This document shows, in pieces, positions 13,998-22,447 of a stretch of 45,633 nucleotides of DNA; position 1 is the first letter of the stretch; the number at the start of each line of letters is the position of its first letter. The stretch lies in NCBI GenBank assembly GCA_900109435.1, contig FNZT01000009.1, positions 1 through 45,633 on the forward strand, read 5' to 3'. A model generated the notes under the pieces. It ran no database searches and was not told the origin of the DNA. It saw only the letters and a list, made by a program, of their open reading frames with translations. Both the position numbers and the translations under genes were made by a program. This stretch comes from Ruminococcus sp. YRD2003. Lineage in GTDB: Bacteria; Bacillota; Clostridia; Oscillospirales; Ruminococcaceae.

Positions 13998-15530
13998 ATG
14001 ATAAAAAGTAAAATGATACGCGACACAGCGCTGCTGACGCTCATGCAGCTCGCTCTCGACTCGGCGGCGCTGCTGCTGAACGTCTTTATCACGCGGAGGA
14101 TGGGAACATCTGCGATAGGGATATTCTCACTCATGGGCTCATTTCTGGGACTTGCGGGCATACTCTCGAACGGCAGTGCATTTCTTTGCACGAGCCGACT
14201 CATCTCCGAAGAGATAGGCAAGCGCGGCGGCTCGCCCGTGGGTGTACTGTTCCATGGAGTGAAGCTCTGCCTGCTGCTCAGCACGGCAGTATCCGTACTC
14301 GTCGTCCTGTTCGCAGAGCCTGTCAGCAGCCGTTTTTTCAGCGGAGCAGCAGTCACGGGAGCAGTCCGCCGGATGCCGCTCGCGCTGATAGCGGGAGCTG
14401 TCTCCTCATGCTTCAAAGGTTATTTCAACGCCACGCGCAGAGCATCGGCGGCGGCATTCGGTGACATACTTGAATTTGCTGTCAAAGCGTCAGTGATGGT
14501 AGGGCTTACGCTCGCGCAGACCTCGCACGACGAAGCCTCGGTGTGCAGGATAATGATAGTGTCGATAATCTCTGGAAACGCGGCATCACTGCTGTTCATG
14601 CTCGGACTGTTTGCATGGCATCGTCCGTCGCGCGGCGGGAGACCGTCGATCGGCTTCCGCGGCTACATCAGTGCAGCAGTGCCGATAATGGGCGGAGGCA
14701 TACTTACCGCGGCACTCAGCAGCACGAACGATGCACTGATACCTGTTTGTCTGCGGCAGTTCGGCGACTCTCAGGAGCAGGCACTGAGTCTCTTCGGCAT
14801 TTTCGAGGCGATAGTGATACCTACGCTGTTTTTCCCCTCGGTAGTGCTGTGTTCGATGTCGGGCATGATAGTGAGCGAGTCAGCGCGCGCCGCGGCGGCA
14901 GGCGATCGCGAGCGCATACACAGCCTTACCTCGCGGCTCATCGAATACACGATGATATACGCAGTATTTGCGGCAGCTGTGCTCCTTCGATTCGGCGGCA
15001 CGATAGGGGAGCTCCTCGGGGGCGGTGAGCTTGCGGGAGGGCTGATATCGCTGATAGCGCCCGTAGTGCCGTTCATTTACATGGAGATAGTGCTCGAGGC
15101 TCTGATAAAGGGCATGGGCTTGCAGGGCTTTTCGTCGCTGAACTATCTTGCGGAGTACGTGATACGCATATCGGCAGTGCTGATACTCGTCCCGCGGATA
15201 GGCTTCATGGGGATAGCGGTGTCGTACTACGCGAGCAACGTATTCGGCAATATATCGCGGTTTGTGAAGATACTGAGCCATACGGGAGTTCGATTTGCTC
15301 CTGTGCGGATGCTCATATCGCCCGTGATATATGCGGCACTGACCTGCTTCACGTCAGAGCTTGTCTGCCGCATCCTGCCGCTCGCGGAGGACGGAGTCGG
15401 CTTCATGGCAGTGATGACGCCGATATGGCTTGCAGGGTACGGAGGGATTTTATGTCTGTTGGTCAATTTTAGAACGAATGACAAAAAACGCGGCGGCACT
15501 CTTGTACTAAATGCACAAAGATTGACATAA
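13998..15530 (+). CDS. MOP-superfamily flippase, SpoVB/MATE-like
   Basis: The start is the ATG at 13998, eight bases after GGAGGGG. The 510-residue protein is hydrophobic throughout, with about 12-14 predicted membrane segments and Gly/Ala-rich helices. The opening (TALLTLMQLALDSAALLLNVFITRRMG) and the internal repeat pattern resemble the SpoVB/polysaccharide-exporter branch of the MOP superfamily. These proteins move lipid-linked precursors, in sporulating species for cortex peptidoglycan, or export drugs. The exact substrate cannot be read from the sequence. It is followed by the promoter of the EF-G-like gene. Confidence 0.75.
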   Translation: MIKSKMIRDTALLTLMQLALDSAALLLNVFITRRMGTSAIGIFSLMGSFLGLAGILSNGSAFLCTSRLISEEIGKRGGSPVGVLFHGVKLCLLLSTAVSVLVVLFAEPVSSRFFSGAAVTGAVRRMPLALIAGAVSSCFKGYFNATRRASAAAFGDILEFAVKASVMVGLTLAQTSHDEASVCRIMIVSIISGNAASLLFMLGLFAWHRPSRGGRPSIGFRGYISAAVPIMGGGILTAALSSTNDALIPVCLRQFGDSQEQALSLFGIFEAIVIPTLFFPSVVLCSMSGMIVSESARAAAAGDRERIHSLTSRLIEYTMIYAVFAAAVLLRFGGTIGELLGGGELAGGLISLIAPVVPFIYMEIVLEALIKGMGLQGFSSLNYLAEYVIRISAVLILVPRIGFMGIAVSYYASNVFGNISRFVKILSHTGVRFAPVRMLISPVIYAALTCFTSELVCRILPLAEDGVGFMAVMTPIWLAGYGGILCLLVNFRTNDKKRGGTLVLNAQRLT

Positions 15531-15566
15531 AAAGTGATGTGATATGTAGAAATGATTGCGAAAGAC

Positions 15567-15595
15567 TTGCAATTTATTAACATTTGATATATAAT
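15567..15595 (+). promoter_or_regulatory. Promoter of the EF-G-like gene
   Basis: TTGCAA (15567-15572) and TATAAT (15590-15595) are 17 bases apart, about 80 bases before the start codon. Confidence 0.75.
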
Positions 15596-15677
15596 TACTC
15601 TTGTGGTTATATAAACTACATATATTACTGTCTGCAAAAAATGCAGGCTCATTACCTAAGCGGAGGAGAAAACCAAG

Positions 15678-17759
15678 ATGAAAGACTATGATGTATCCAA
15701 AATACGAAATATCGCACTCGCAGGTCACAACGGCTCAGGTAAGACCTCGCTCGCAGAAGCACTGCTTTACAAGGCAGGCGCAACAGACCGTCTCGGCAAG
15801 ACAGCTGACGGCACAACAGTCTGCGACTACGACCCCGAAGAGATAAAGAGAGTTATTTCCATCAGCACATCGCTTGCTGCATTTGAATATAACGACCACA
15901 AGATAAACCTGCTCGACACTCCGGGTCTGTTCGACTTCGCCGCCGAGATGACCGAAGGCGTGCGCGCGGCTGACACGGTGCTCATCACGGTATCCGCAAA
16001 GTCGGGCGTAAAGGTAGGAGCAAGAAAGGCATACGACGAAGCAGTAAAGCAGGGCAAGTCGAAGATGTTCGTCGTTACCAAGATAGACGACAAGGACGCA
16101 AACTTCTTCAACGTCCTCACGGAACTGAAAACAGTTTTCGGACCGACAGTATGCCCTGTAGTAGTACCCGTTATCAGCGGCGGACAGATAGTATCCTACG
16201 TTAATCTCATCGAGATGAAGGCATACAAGTATGACAGCAAGGGCAACGCGGTCGAGACCGATATGCCCACAGCCGAGATAAGCGAGAAGTTCGAGTACCG
16301 TATCGAGGGACTCGTAGCAGCCGTATCCGAGGCAGTAGCCGAGACTTCCGACGAGCTCATGGAGAAGTTCTTTGAAGGCGAGCCCTTCACGCAGAAAGAG
16401 CTTATCGACGGCATCCACGACGGTATGAACAGAGGTATCATCACTCCCGTAGTATGCACATCGGCAGTAGACCTCGCAGGCATAGATATGCTCCTGAAGG
16501 AGTTCGAGCTCCTTCTTCCCTCACCCGCAGAGGTATTTGCAGGCGAGGCATATACGCCCGCAAAGGATGTTGTTGAGGTATCATGCAGCGAGGGAGCACC
16601 TCTTGCCGCATACGTGTTCAAGACTGTAGCCGACCCGTTCGTAGGCAAGATGTCGTTCATCAGAGTTATGTCGGGCAAGCTCAGAGCCAACAGCGAGGCT
16701 GTGAACTCAGCAACAGGCAACAGTGAGAAGATAGGCAAGCTGTACACACTCTGCGGCAAGAAGCAGACCGAGGTATCATCGGCATCCGCAGGCGACATAG
16801 TAGTAGCCTCCAAGATAACAGCGAACACAGGCGACACACTGTCCGATGTATCGCGCATCGTTGAGTTCGGCGCAATGGAGTTCCCGAAGCCCTGCTACTC
16901 AATGGCAGTAAAGCCCAAGGCACAGGGCGACGAGGCGAAGGTCTCGAGCGCAATGGCGCGTATCACCGAGGAAGACCCGTCCCTGACATATGTACAGGAC
17001 GAGAACACGAAGGAGATGATACTCAGCGGTCTCGGCGAGCAGCATCTCGAAGTTGCGGCAGCGAAGCTCAAGGGCAAGTTCGGCGTAGACGTTGTCCTCT
17101 CGGTACCCAAGATAGCCTACAAGGAGACTATCCGCAAGAAGGTAAAGGTACAGGGCAGACACAAGAAGCAGTCGGGCGGACACGGACAGTTCGGCGACGT
17201 ATGGATAGAGTTCGAGCCGTGCGTAAGCGACACTCTCGTATTCGAGGAGAAGGTATTCGGCGGAGCAGTTCCCAAGAACTACTTCCCCGCAGTACAGAAG
17301 GGACTTGAAGAGTCTGTAAAGAAGGGCGTGCTCGCAGGCTGCCCCGTAGTAGGCCTCAAGGCTATCCTCGTTGACGGTTCATACCACCCCGTTGACTCAT
17401 CGGAAATGGCATTCAAGACAGCCGCTTCGATAGCATATAAGGAAGGTCTGCGTCAGGCTGACCCCGTGATGCTCGAACCTATCGGCGAGCTGAAGGTAAC
17501 AGCTCCCGATGATAACACAGGCGACATCATGGGCGAGCTCAACAAGCGCCGCGGACGCGTACTCGGCATGGAGCCCGTATCGCACGGCATCACGCAGATA
17601 ATCGCCGAGGTACCTGTTCGCGAGATGCACGACTTCGCGATGTACCTCCGTCAGACGACAAGAGGCATGGGCAGCTTCACATTTGACTTCCTCAGATACG
17701 AGCAGCTCCCCGCGAACCTCCTTACTGAGGTCATCTCAGCGGTAAGCGCTGACGAATAA
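15678..17759 (+). CDS. EF-G-like translational GTPase (non-canonical paralogue)
   Basis: The 693-residue protein has the five-domain length of EF-G, with AGHNGSGKTS at 15-24 as the P-loop and LLDTPG ending at 83. It departs from canonical EF-G. The G2 RGITI becomes RVISI. DTPGHVDF becomes DTPGLFDF, losing the catalytic His. NKxD becomes TKID. These changes are shared by a known class of second EF-G copies in bacteria whose role is unclear; the C-terminal domains (GGHGQFGDVWIEFEP, NKRRGRVLGMEP) are well preserved. A good site (GGAGGAG) precedes the ATG. It is monocistronic with its own promoter and terminator. I infer a translation- or ribosome-associated role rather than the main translocase. 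Confidence 0.85.
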   Translation: MKDYDVSKIRNIALAGHNGSGKTSLAEALLYKAGATDRLGKTADGTTVCDYDPEEIKRVISISTSLAAFEYNDHKINLLDTPGLFDFAAEMTEGVRAADTVLITVSAKSGVKVGARKAYDEAVKQGKSKMFVVTKIDDKDANFFNVLTELKTVFGPTVCPVVVPVISGGQIVSYVNLIEMKAYKYDSKGNAVETDMPTAEISEKFEYRIEGLVAAVSEAVAETSDELMEKFFEGEPFTQKELIDGIHDGMNRGIITPVVCTSAVDLAGIDMLLKEFELLLPSPAEVFAGEAYTPAKDVVEVSCSEGAPLAAYVFKTVADPFVGKMSFIRVMSGKLRANSEAVNSATGNSEKIGKLYTLCGKKQTEVSSASAGDIVVASKITANTGDTLSDVSRIVEFGAMEFPKPCYSMAVKPKAQGDEAKVSSAMARITEEDPSLTYVQDENTKEMILSGLGEQHLEVAAAKLKGKFGVDVVLSVPKIAYKETIRKKVKVQGRHKKQSGGHGQFGDVWIEFEPCVSDTLVFEEKVFGGAVPKNYFPAVQKGLEESVKKGVLAGCPVVGLKAILVDGSYHPVDSSEMAFKTAASIAYKEGLRQADPVMLEPIGELKVTAPDDNTGDIMGELNKRRGRVLGMEPVSHGITQIIAEVPVREMHDFAMYLRQTTRGMGSFTFDFLRYEQLPANLLTEVISAVSADE

Positions 17760-17766
17760 AATAAAG

Positions 17767-17793
17767 ACGGCTGACCGCAAGGTCAGCCGTTTC
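17767..17793 (+). terminator. Terminator after the EF-G-like gene
   Basis: ACGGCTGACC and GGTCAGCCGT form a perfect stem with a GCAA tetraloop, followed by TTTC. Confidence 0.8.
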
Positions 17794-17810
17794 TGCGTTA
17801 TATAATATGC

Positions 17811-17893
17811 GGGACGCCGAGGGCGGCGTCCCCTACACGATGTTGTTTTGTACCGTTTCGGTGTGTTGCGGGCGGCGGAACGCCGCCCCTACA
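17811..17893. repeat. Two short palindromic GGCG-type repeats
   Basis: GGGACGCCG/CGGCGTCCC (17811-17832) and GGGCGGCG/CGCCGCCC (17870-17888) each end in CCCCTACA or CCCTACA. They belong to the family clustered at 23365-23599. Confidence 0.7.
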
Positions 17894-17894
17894 G

Positions 17895-18725
17895 TTATTC
17901 TTCAAATATTCCTTCTTCGACTGCGAGCTCGTGGAGGTCAATTACGACGTCCTTGTCGCGGCAGTGTATCGTCAGGGTCGCGCCCTCAGAGCATTTGTAG
18001 CCTTCAAACTCCGCACGGAATACGTTGCCCTCGCCGAGACAGGCGTTGATGTCCTGCCTGAAAGGAAGACACGGACAAAGTGTAAGTGTATAGTCGATCG
18101 GATTGGTCACGCTCGGGCGCGGCCACTGGTCAAAGTCATAATTATACCGTACTGCTTTGAACGGGGTATCACATTTTATATTCACACATAGTATTCCCTC
18201 GCGTACAAGTACGCCGTTTGCGGGTACATATTTGATTTCCGTTATAACACCGTTGACGCTCTTTGTCGACCATATGGCTTTTTTGCCGTCAAGCCACACA
18301 CAGTCGTTTTCCTTGTCAATGACAAACTTGCTGTCCTTCGGTACATCAAGAGTACTTTCGTCTTTTCCGTTGTAGTATACATAAAGCATATTTCCGTAAT
18401 TCATTCGCGAATAATGCTCCGTTGTTATCCCTTTTGAACTTATCGGCAATGGGTGAACTACAAGCATATTGTACAGCCCGACTGCAACTGCTATGCAGAC
18501 CATACCTATCACGAGGGCGAGCCTCAGCCTCAGCGAGCGCTTTATCTTTTTCATCGGCTGAATATCGGGCTCAGGCACATCAGGGACAGTCTCCTTAATG
18601 AGCCGCAGGCGCTCGCGGCAGTCTTCACAGCCTGCGATATGCTTCTCGACCTCCTCGCGAGTCTCATCGGAGGCGAGCCCGTCGCAGTAGACGGGGAGCA
18701 GGTCGCGTATTATCTCACATTTCAT
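17895..18725 (-). CDS. Anti-sigma factor with zinc-binding domain
   Basis: The 276-residue protein starts with a zf-HC2-type anti-sigma domain: MKCEIIRDLLPVYCDG with C3, then H29-x3-C33-x2-C36 (HIAGCEDC). One membrane segment (about 69-90) follows, then an extracytoplasmic domain of about 185 residues of no known family. Such proteins hold their ECF sigma factor at the membrane until a signal triggers release. The gene begins five bases after the sigma-factor stop, and its ribosome-binding site AAAGGAG lies in the end of that gene, so the two are translated together. Confidence 0.9.
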   Translation of the reverse strand: MKCEIIRDLLPVYCDGLASDETREEVEKHIAGCEDCRERLRLIKETVPDVPEPDIQPMKKIKRSLRLRLALVIGMVCIAVAVGLYNMLVVHPLPISSKGITTEHYSRMNYGNMLYVYYNGKDESTLDVPKDSKFVIDKENDCVWLDGKKAIWSTKSVNGVITEIKYVPANGVLVREGILCVNIKCDTPFKAVRYNYDFDQWPRPSVTNPIDYTLTLCPCLPFRQDINACLGEGNVFRAEFEGYKCSEGATLTIHCRDKDVVIDLHELAVEEGIFEE

Positions 18726-18730
18726 AGCTG

Positions 18731-19213
18731 TTACTCCTTTCTCAGCTTTTGCTTGGCGCGGTAGAACGTCACGCGCGCCCAGTTTTCGGTCTTTCCGAAG
18801 AGCTCGCCTATTTCCGCGAAGGTCATAGCCCCCGTCGCGCGTAGCAGGACTATCTCCTTTTCGGTCTCGGGCAGTGAGTGTACCTGCCTCAGCACGAACA
18901 TCTTCGAGTCGCGCTGCTCGGCGGCTTTGTCGGGCGGAGGCGAGTTGTCGGTCTCGGGGGTGGGAGAGCTGCCGTCTGCCGAAGGGTGAAGCCCGCGGCG
19001 CCTCAGCTCGTTATGCCACAGATTCTTCGCGATAGAGCACAGCCACGTACTGACGGAGCACTTGCCGTCAAACGAACTCAGCGAGCTCAGCGCGCGGACG
19101 AAGGTCTCCTGCGTGAGCTCCCGCGAGACATCGCAGTCGCCGCACGTTGCGAGCAGGTAGGCGTAGACTTTCACGCCGTATTTCTCGTAGTATTCCTCTA
19201 TCTCTCTCTTCAC
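18731..19213 (-). CDS. ECF-type RNA polymerase sigma factor
   Basis: The start is taken as the GTG at 19213, because GAAAGGAGG lies seven bases upstream; the longer frame upstream has no site. The 160-residue protein has region 2 (RELTQETFVRAL, STWLCSIAKN) and region 4 (LPETEKEIVLLRATG, then a helix-turn-helix ending YRAKQKLRK), joined by a Pro/Ser-rich linker. It directs RNA polymerase to a small regulon and is controlled by the anti-sigma factor encoded next. The promoter region is shared with the divergent lipoprotein gene. Confidence 0.9.
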   Translation of the reverse strand: MKREIEEYYEKYGVKVYAYLLATCGDCDVSRELTQETFVRALSSLSSFDGKCSVSTWLCSIAKNLWHNELRRRGLHPSADGSSPTPETDNSPPPDKAAEQRDSKMFVLRQVHSLPETEKEIVLLRATGAMTFAEIGELFGKTENWARVTFYRAKQKLRKE

Positions 19214-19262
19214 TTGCCGACCTCCTTTCAGAAGCTTCCGTAAGTTAGTAGCTTTGAAAGAC

Positions 19263-19273
19263 AAAACGTTACA
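19263..19273 (-). promoter_or_regulatory. Possible ECF-type -35 element for autoregulation
   Basis: The minus strand reads TGTAACGTTTT, like the AAC-plus-T-run -35 element of many ECF promoters, about 50 bases before the sigma start. A matching -10 (CGT-type) is not convincing. Confidence 0.3.
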
Positions 19274-19283
19274 CATTTTTTTA

Positions 19284-19312
19284 TTGCGGAGCGCAGATTT
19301 TTGTGCTATAAT
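19284..19312 (+). promoter_or_regulatory. Promoter of the lipoprotein gene
   Basis: TTGCGG (19284-19289) and TATAAT (19307-19312) are 17 bases apart. Confidence 0.65.
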
Positions 19313-19351
19313 CAGATTATAGGGAAAAAGAGCGTGTTATGGGGTGAAATT

Positions 19352-20452
19352 ATGAAAAAAGCCTGCAAGACCATATTGTTTTTTGCAGCACTTGCGGCAG
19401 CGGTCATGCTCATCACGTCCGTTAGCTGCGGTAGTGACCGCAAGGAAAAGGGAAAAGTGCCGAAAGCTATTATTTCGGGCACCGAAAAGGCTGTCAGTCA
19501 AAAGTACGGGATAAAGGCGAAGGTCACGCAAGCGGAGGCGAATTACAAGTGGGAGGGCTTCGACTTCATCATCCCGCACAAGAAGTACACAGGCACCTAC
19601 AGCCTGACGTTGAAAGCAGATGATGCGGAGATAAACGCACTTGTCGGTGCTAACGGCTCAGTAAAGGACGACTATCAGCACACGGAGATAGAGGAGAGCC
19701 TACAGGCGTATTTCGGTAAGATGATACCATCTCCGATACGGGTGAAGTCGTCAATAGGCTTGCTTGAAGAGAAGGTGGACTGCACGGATATGGAGGGCTT
19801 CATCAGGGAGCACAATCCGCCTGTCAGTATATACCTTGTGAACGCCTATCTGAACAGCGGCTGCTACGACGGTATCAAGAGCTATGCACGGAGCAGCAAG
19901 TCGGTATTCACGCTGTACTCGTGCAGGAGCAATGCCGACAGAGACACCCTTATCGACGGCAGGCGCACGATGCCGCGCGGAGACGCTTCCTCTACCGAAA
20001 CGAGTCTCGGCTCTGACTATGCGATGTACGTCAGGGAGGTGTGGCAGTGCAGATACAGCCATGTGGACGATACCCGCACGGAGGAGTACAACGAGCTGAA
20101 AACAGGCAGTCACGGCGACCTCTGGTACGTTATCCCCGAGGAAGCGGAGGTCACAGTCACGGACTCTGAGGCACGCTATTTCAAGGAATCCGAACATGAG
20201 AGCCACAAGCTCATCACCCCCGCGTACAACGTGGACTGCGTCACAAATTTCACGGTGTTCTACCCCGTCGATAAGGCGGAGGACGTTCAGCCCGAGGGGA
20301 CGCAGGTCTATAAATGCAGCGGGAATCAGGCAGACATCATCGGCGACTACTTCGTCTACAGGATACATACCAAGCAGTGGTACGCAGACAATATGTATTA
20401 CAAAGACAAAGATAAAGGCTTTTTTGGGATATATATCGACAATTACTTCTGA
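19352..20452 (+). CDS. Putative lipoprotein of unknown function
   Basis: The start is the ATG at 19352, with a GGGGTGA site. The product has 366 residues. A signal peptide runs MKKACKTILFFAALAAAV and ends in a lipobox-like TSVSC, with lipidation expected at Cys26, so the protein should sit on the outer face of the membrane. The rest is a mixed, hydrophilic extracellular domain rich in Tyr and Asp; I do not recognise it. It lies divergent from the ECF sigma operon, so it could belong to that regulon, but its visible promoter looks like the housekeeping type. Confidence 0.7.
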   Translation: MKKACKTILFFAALAAAVMLITSVSCGSDRKEKGKVPKAIISGTEKAVSQKYGIKAKVTQAEANYKWEGFDFIIPHKKYTGTYSLTLKADDAEINALVGANGSVKDDYQHTEIEESLQAYFGKMIPSPIRVKSSIGLLEEKVDCTDMEGFIREHNPPVSIYLVNAYLNSGCYDGIKSYARSSKSVFTLYSCRSNADRDTLIDGRRTMPRGDASSTETSLGSDYAMYVREVWQCRYSHVDDTRTEEYNELKTGSHGDLWYVIPEEAEVTVTDSEARYFKESEHESHKLITPAYNVDCVTNFTVFYPVDKAEDVQPEGTQVYKCSGNQADIIGDYFVYRIHTKQWYADNMYYKDKDKGFFGIYIDNYF

Positions 20453-20459
20453 CACGAAA

Positions 20460-20485
20460 AACGGCTCGGAGACATCCGAGCCGTT
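20460..20485. terminator. Bidirectional terminator between lipoprotein and hom genes
   Basis: AACGGCTCGGA and TCCGAGCCGTT form a perfect 11-bp stem around GACA. The minus strand continues into TTTTTCG, so it serves hom best, and the convergent lipoprotein gene too. Confidence 0.88.
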
Positions 20486-20492
20486 CATATTT

Positions 20493-21686
20493 TTAGTCAA
20501 GCACGGGGATACAAGCCAGCGCCTTCAACTCCTCAGCCTTAGCCTTAGCCGCGCCGAAGGTGAGCTTGTCCTGCGTGATGAATGACGTACCGTTCTCGTC
20601 CGTGTAAGCGCCCTCAACGTCTATATTGCTGTCGGCGGGCACGCGGAAGTACCACTTTGTCGTGAGCGCATCCACAGGAGCAACAAAGCTGTTATCGCTC
20701 GAAGGCTCCCACGACTGCGAGAATACCGTTACCTTGTGCTTTACGGCTTCGATGACATCAGCCAGAACAGCGCTTGCCGTCGGGAGCTTACCTGCACCTC
20801 TGCCGTAGAACATAGTCTGGTCGATGCCGTCGCCGTAGACGAGCACAGCGTTGAATACGTCGTTGACGCCTGCGATGATGTTTTCGTGCGGCACGAGCAT
20901 AGGCATAACGACGGGGAGGATGCGGCCGTCATCGAGACGTCTCACAGAAGCGATGAGCTTGATAGCGTGACCGAGGATATCGGCAGCGGCGACATCGGCG
21001 AGGTCGACCTCCGAGATACCCTTTGTGAAAACGTCCTTGGGGTAGACGTGTCTGCCGAAAACGAGGGAAGAGATAATGCATATCTTGCGGCAGGCGTCGT
21101 GACCCTCAACATCGGCAGTCGGGTCTTTCTCCGCGTAACCGAGCTTCTGCGCGAGAGCGAGAGCGTCCGCGAACGACATATTGTCGTTGTACATTTTTGT
21201 AAGAATGAAGTTGGTCGTGCCGTTGAGTATGCCCGCGACCTTGTCGATGTCGTTAGCCGCGAGACAGCGGTGGAGCGGGCGGATTATTGGGATAGCGCCG
21301 CCTACGCTCGCCTCGAAGAAGAAATTGCAGTTATGAGCCTTAGCCGCCGCGAGGAGGATATCGCCCTTTTCGGCGACGAGCTCCTTGTTGGAGGTAGAAA
21401 CGCTCTTGCCTTTTTCGAGGCACGCCTTAACGAAAGAGAAAGCGGGCTCAACGCCGCCCATGCACTCGGCAACAGCGGTTACCTCATCGTCGTTGAGGAT
21501 ATCGTTAAAATCCTTGGTAAATTTATCCTGATAAGGCGAGTCGGGGAAATCGCGGAGGTCGAGGATATACTTGATATCCATTTCCGTACCCGCGTGCTGT
21601 TCGATACTCTTCTTGTTCTTGTAGAAGAGCTCAACAACGCCCGAGCCGACTACACCGTGACCTAAAACTGCAAATTTGACTGACAT
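20493..21686 (-). CDS. hom: Homoserine dehydrogenase
   Basis: The start is the ATG at 21686 (MSVKFAVLGHGVVG), since CGGAGG lies nine bases upstream. The 397-residue enzyme reduces aspartate semialdehyde to homoserine with NAD(P)H, the branch point to threonine and methionine. The nucleotide-binding loop GHGVVGSG is at 9-16. The catalytic region includes GILNGTTNFIL and DPTADVEGHDA. The C-terminus (YFRVPADS and on) looks like a short or degenerate ACT region; full-length enzymes usually carry about 30-40 more residues there. The separate ACT-domain gene pheB just upstream may compensate. The two are co-transcribed with a 19-base gap. Confidence 0.93.
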   Translation of the reverse strand: MSVKFAVLGHGVVGSGVVELFYKNKKSIEQHAGTEMDIKYILDLRDFPDSPYQDKFTKDFNDILNDDEVTAVAECMGGVEPAFSFVKACLEKGKSVSTSNKELVAEKGDILLAAAKAHNCNFFFEASVGGAIPIIRPLHRCLAANDIDKVAGILNGTTNFILTKMYNDNMSFADALALAQKLGYAEKDPTADVEGHDACRKICIISSLVFGRHVYPKDVFTKGISEVDLADVAAADILGHAIKLIASVRRLDDGRILPVVMPMLVPHENIIAGVNDVFNAVLVYGDGIDQTMFYGRGAGKLPTASAVLADVIEAVKHKVTVFSQSWEPSSDNSFVAPVDALTTKWYFRVPADSNIDVEGAYTDENGTSFITQDKLTFGAAKAKAEELKALACIPVLD

Positions 21687-21705
21687 AAAAGAAAACCTCC
21701 GTGTA

Positions 21706-22149
21706 TCATTCGGCGGAGAGGACTTTCGCCTCGAGCACGCCGTCAAGTTCAGTTATCGAGTTAAGGGAAATGAGCTCGTCGGGGGAAGCGTCCGCCAATC
21801 TCAGTGAGATATTGACCGCAGCCGCACCGTCGACTGGGATGCTCTGGTTTACAGTAAGGATATTCGCGTCGAGCCCGTGCAGGAAGACGAGGACGCTTGA
21901 AAGCACGCCGGGGCTGTCGCTCAGCAGGAGATAGAGATTGACTATCCTGCGGTTGAAGAGCTCCTCATACGAGAAGACGCTGTCCTTGTACTTATAGTAG
22001 GCACTTCGCGAGATACCGACGCGTTTGCAGGCAGAGGCGAAGCTTTTCTCGCCCTTCTGCGCCATAAGCTTTTTGACGTCGAGCACCTTGGTAAAAACGT
22101 CGGGGAGTATCATCGCGTCGACCACGATGAGCTGTGATTTTTTATCCAT
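21706..22149 (-). CDS. pheB: ACT domain protein PheB (UPF0735)
   Basis: The 147-residue protein fits the PheB family. A helix-turn-helix-like N-terminal part (ACKRVGISRSAYYKYKD, residues 40-56) is followed by a C-terminal ACT domain from about 72 (LYLLLSDSPGVLSSVL). ACT domains bind amino acids and regulate biosynthesis; pheB is typically found beside hom, as here. The exact role in homoserine or phenylalanine metabolism is unresolved. It is the first gene of the pheB-hom operon, with a strong promoter 60-90 bases upstream. Confidence 0.88.
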   Translation of the reverse strand: MDKKSQLIVVDAMILPDVFTKVLDVKKLMAQKGEKSFASACKRVGISRSAYYKYKDSVFSYEELFNRRIVNLYLLLSDSPGVLSSVLVFLHGLDANILTVNQSIPVDGAAAVNISLRLADASPDELISLNSITELDGVLEAKVLSAE

Positions 22150-22210
22150 ATCGTATCACCTTAACTGAAAAATCGTCCGCCGTAGACGAACAACTGTACA
22201 TTGTATAATA

Positions 22211-22239
22211 ACTATACCATGTTTTGGCGAGTTTGTCAA
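22211..22239 (-). promoter_or_regulatory. Promoter of pheB-hom
   Basis: On the minus strand TTGACA (22239-22234) and TATAGT (22216-22211) are 17 bases apart, a near-consensus promoter. Confidence 0.85.
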
Positions 22240-22307
22240 GTGCGGAAATAAGACTTATTTCGGCAGTATTTTTGGTGATTTTGCCACGATGAGGGCAGAT
22301 GTATGAG

Positions 22308-22336
22308 TTGCGCAGTCTCGGAAAAAGTGTTATAAT
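22308..22336 (+). promoter_or_regulatory. Promoter of the AraC-type regulator gene
   Basis: TTGCGC (22308-22313) and TATAAT (22331-22336) are 17 bases apart. Confidence 0.65.
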
Positions 22337-22362
22337 ACAGTTATCAGGGCGAATAACTGTAT
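22335..22362. promoter_or_regulatory. Inverted repeat over the transcription start, possible operator
   Basis: ATACAGTTAT (22335-22344) and ATAACTGTAT (22353-22362) are perfect inverted arms separated by 8 bases. They overlap the -10 and the expected +1, where a bound repressor would block transcription. An early-mRNA hairpin is the alternative. Confidence 0.5.
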
Positions 22363-22447
22363 CCGAAAGAAGAGAGCACGGAATGTCGGGCATAAGCTTG
22401 CTGCGTATGCTAAAATAAAGATACAGTAAGCGAGAGGAGGAAGCGCG

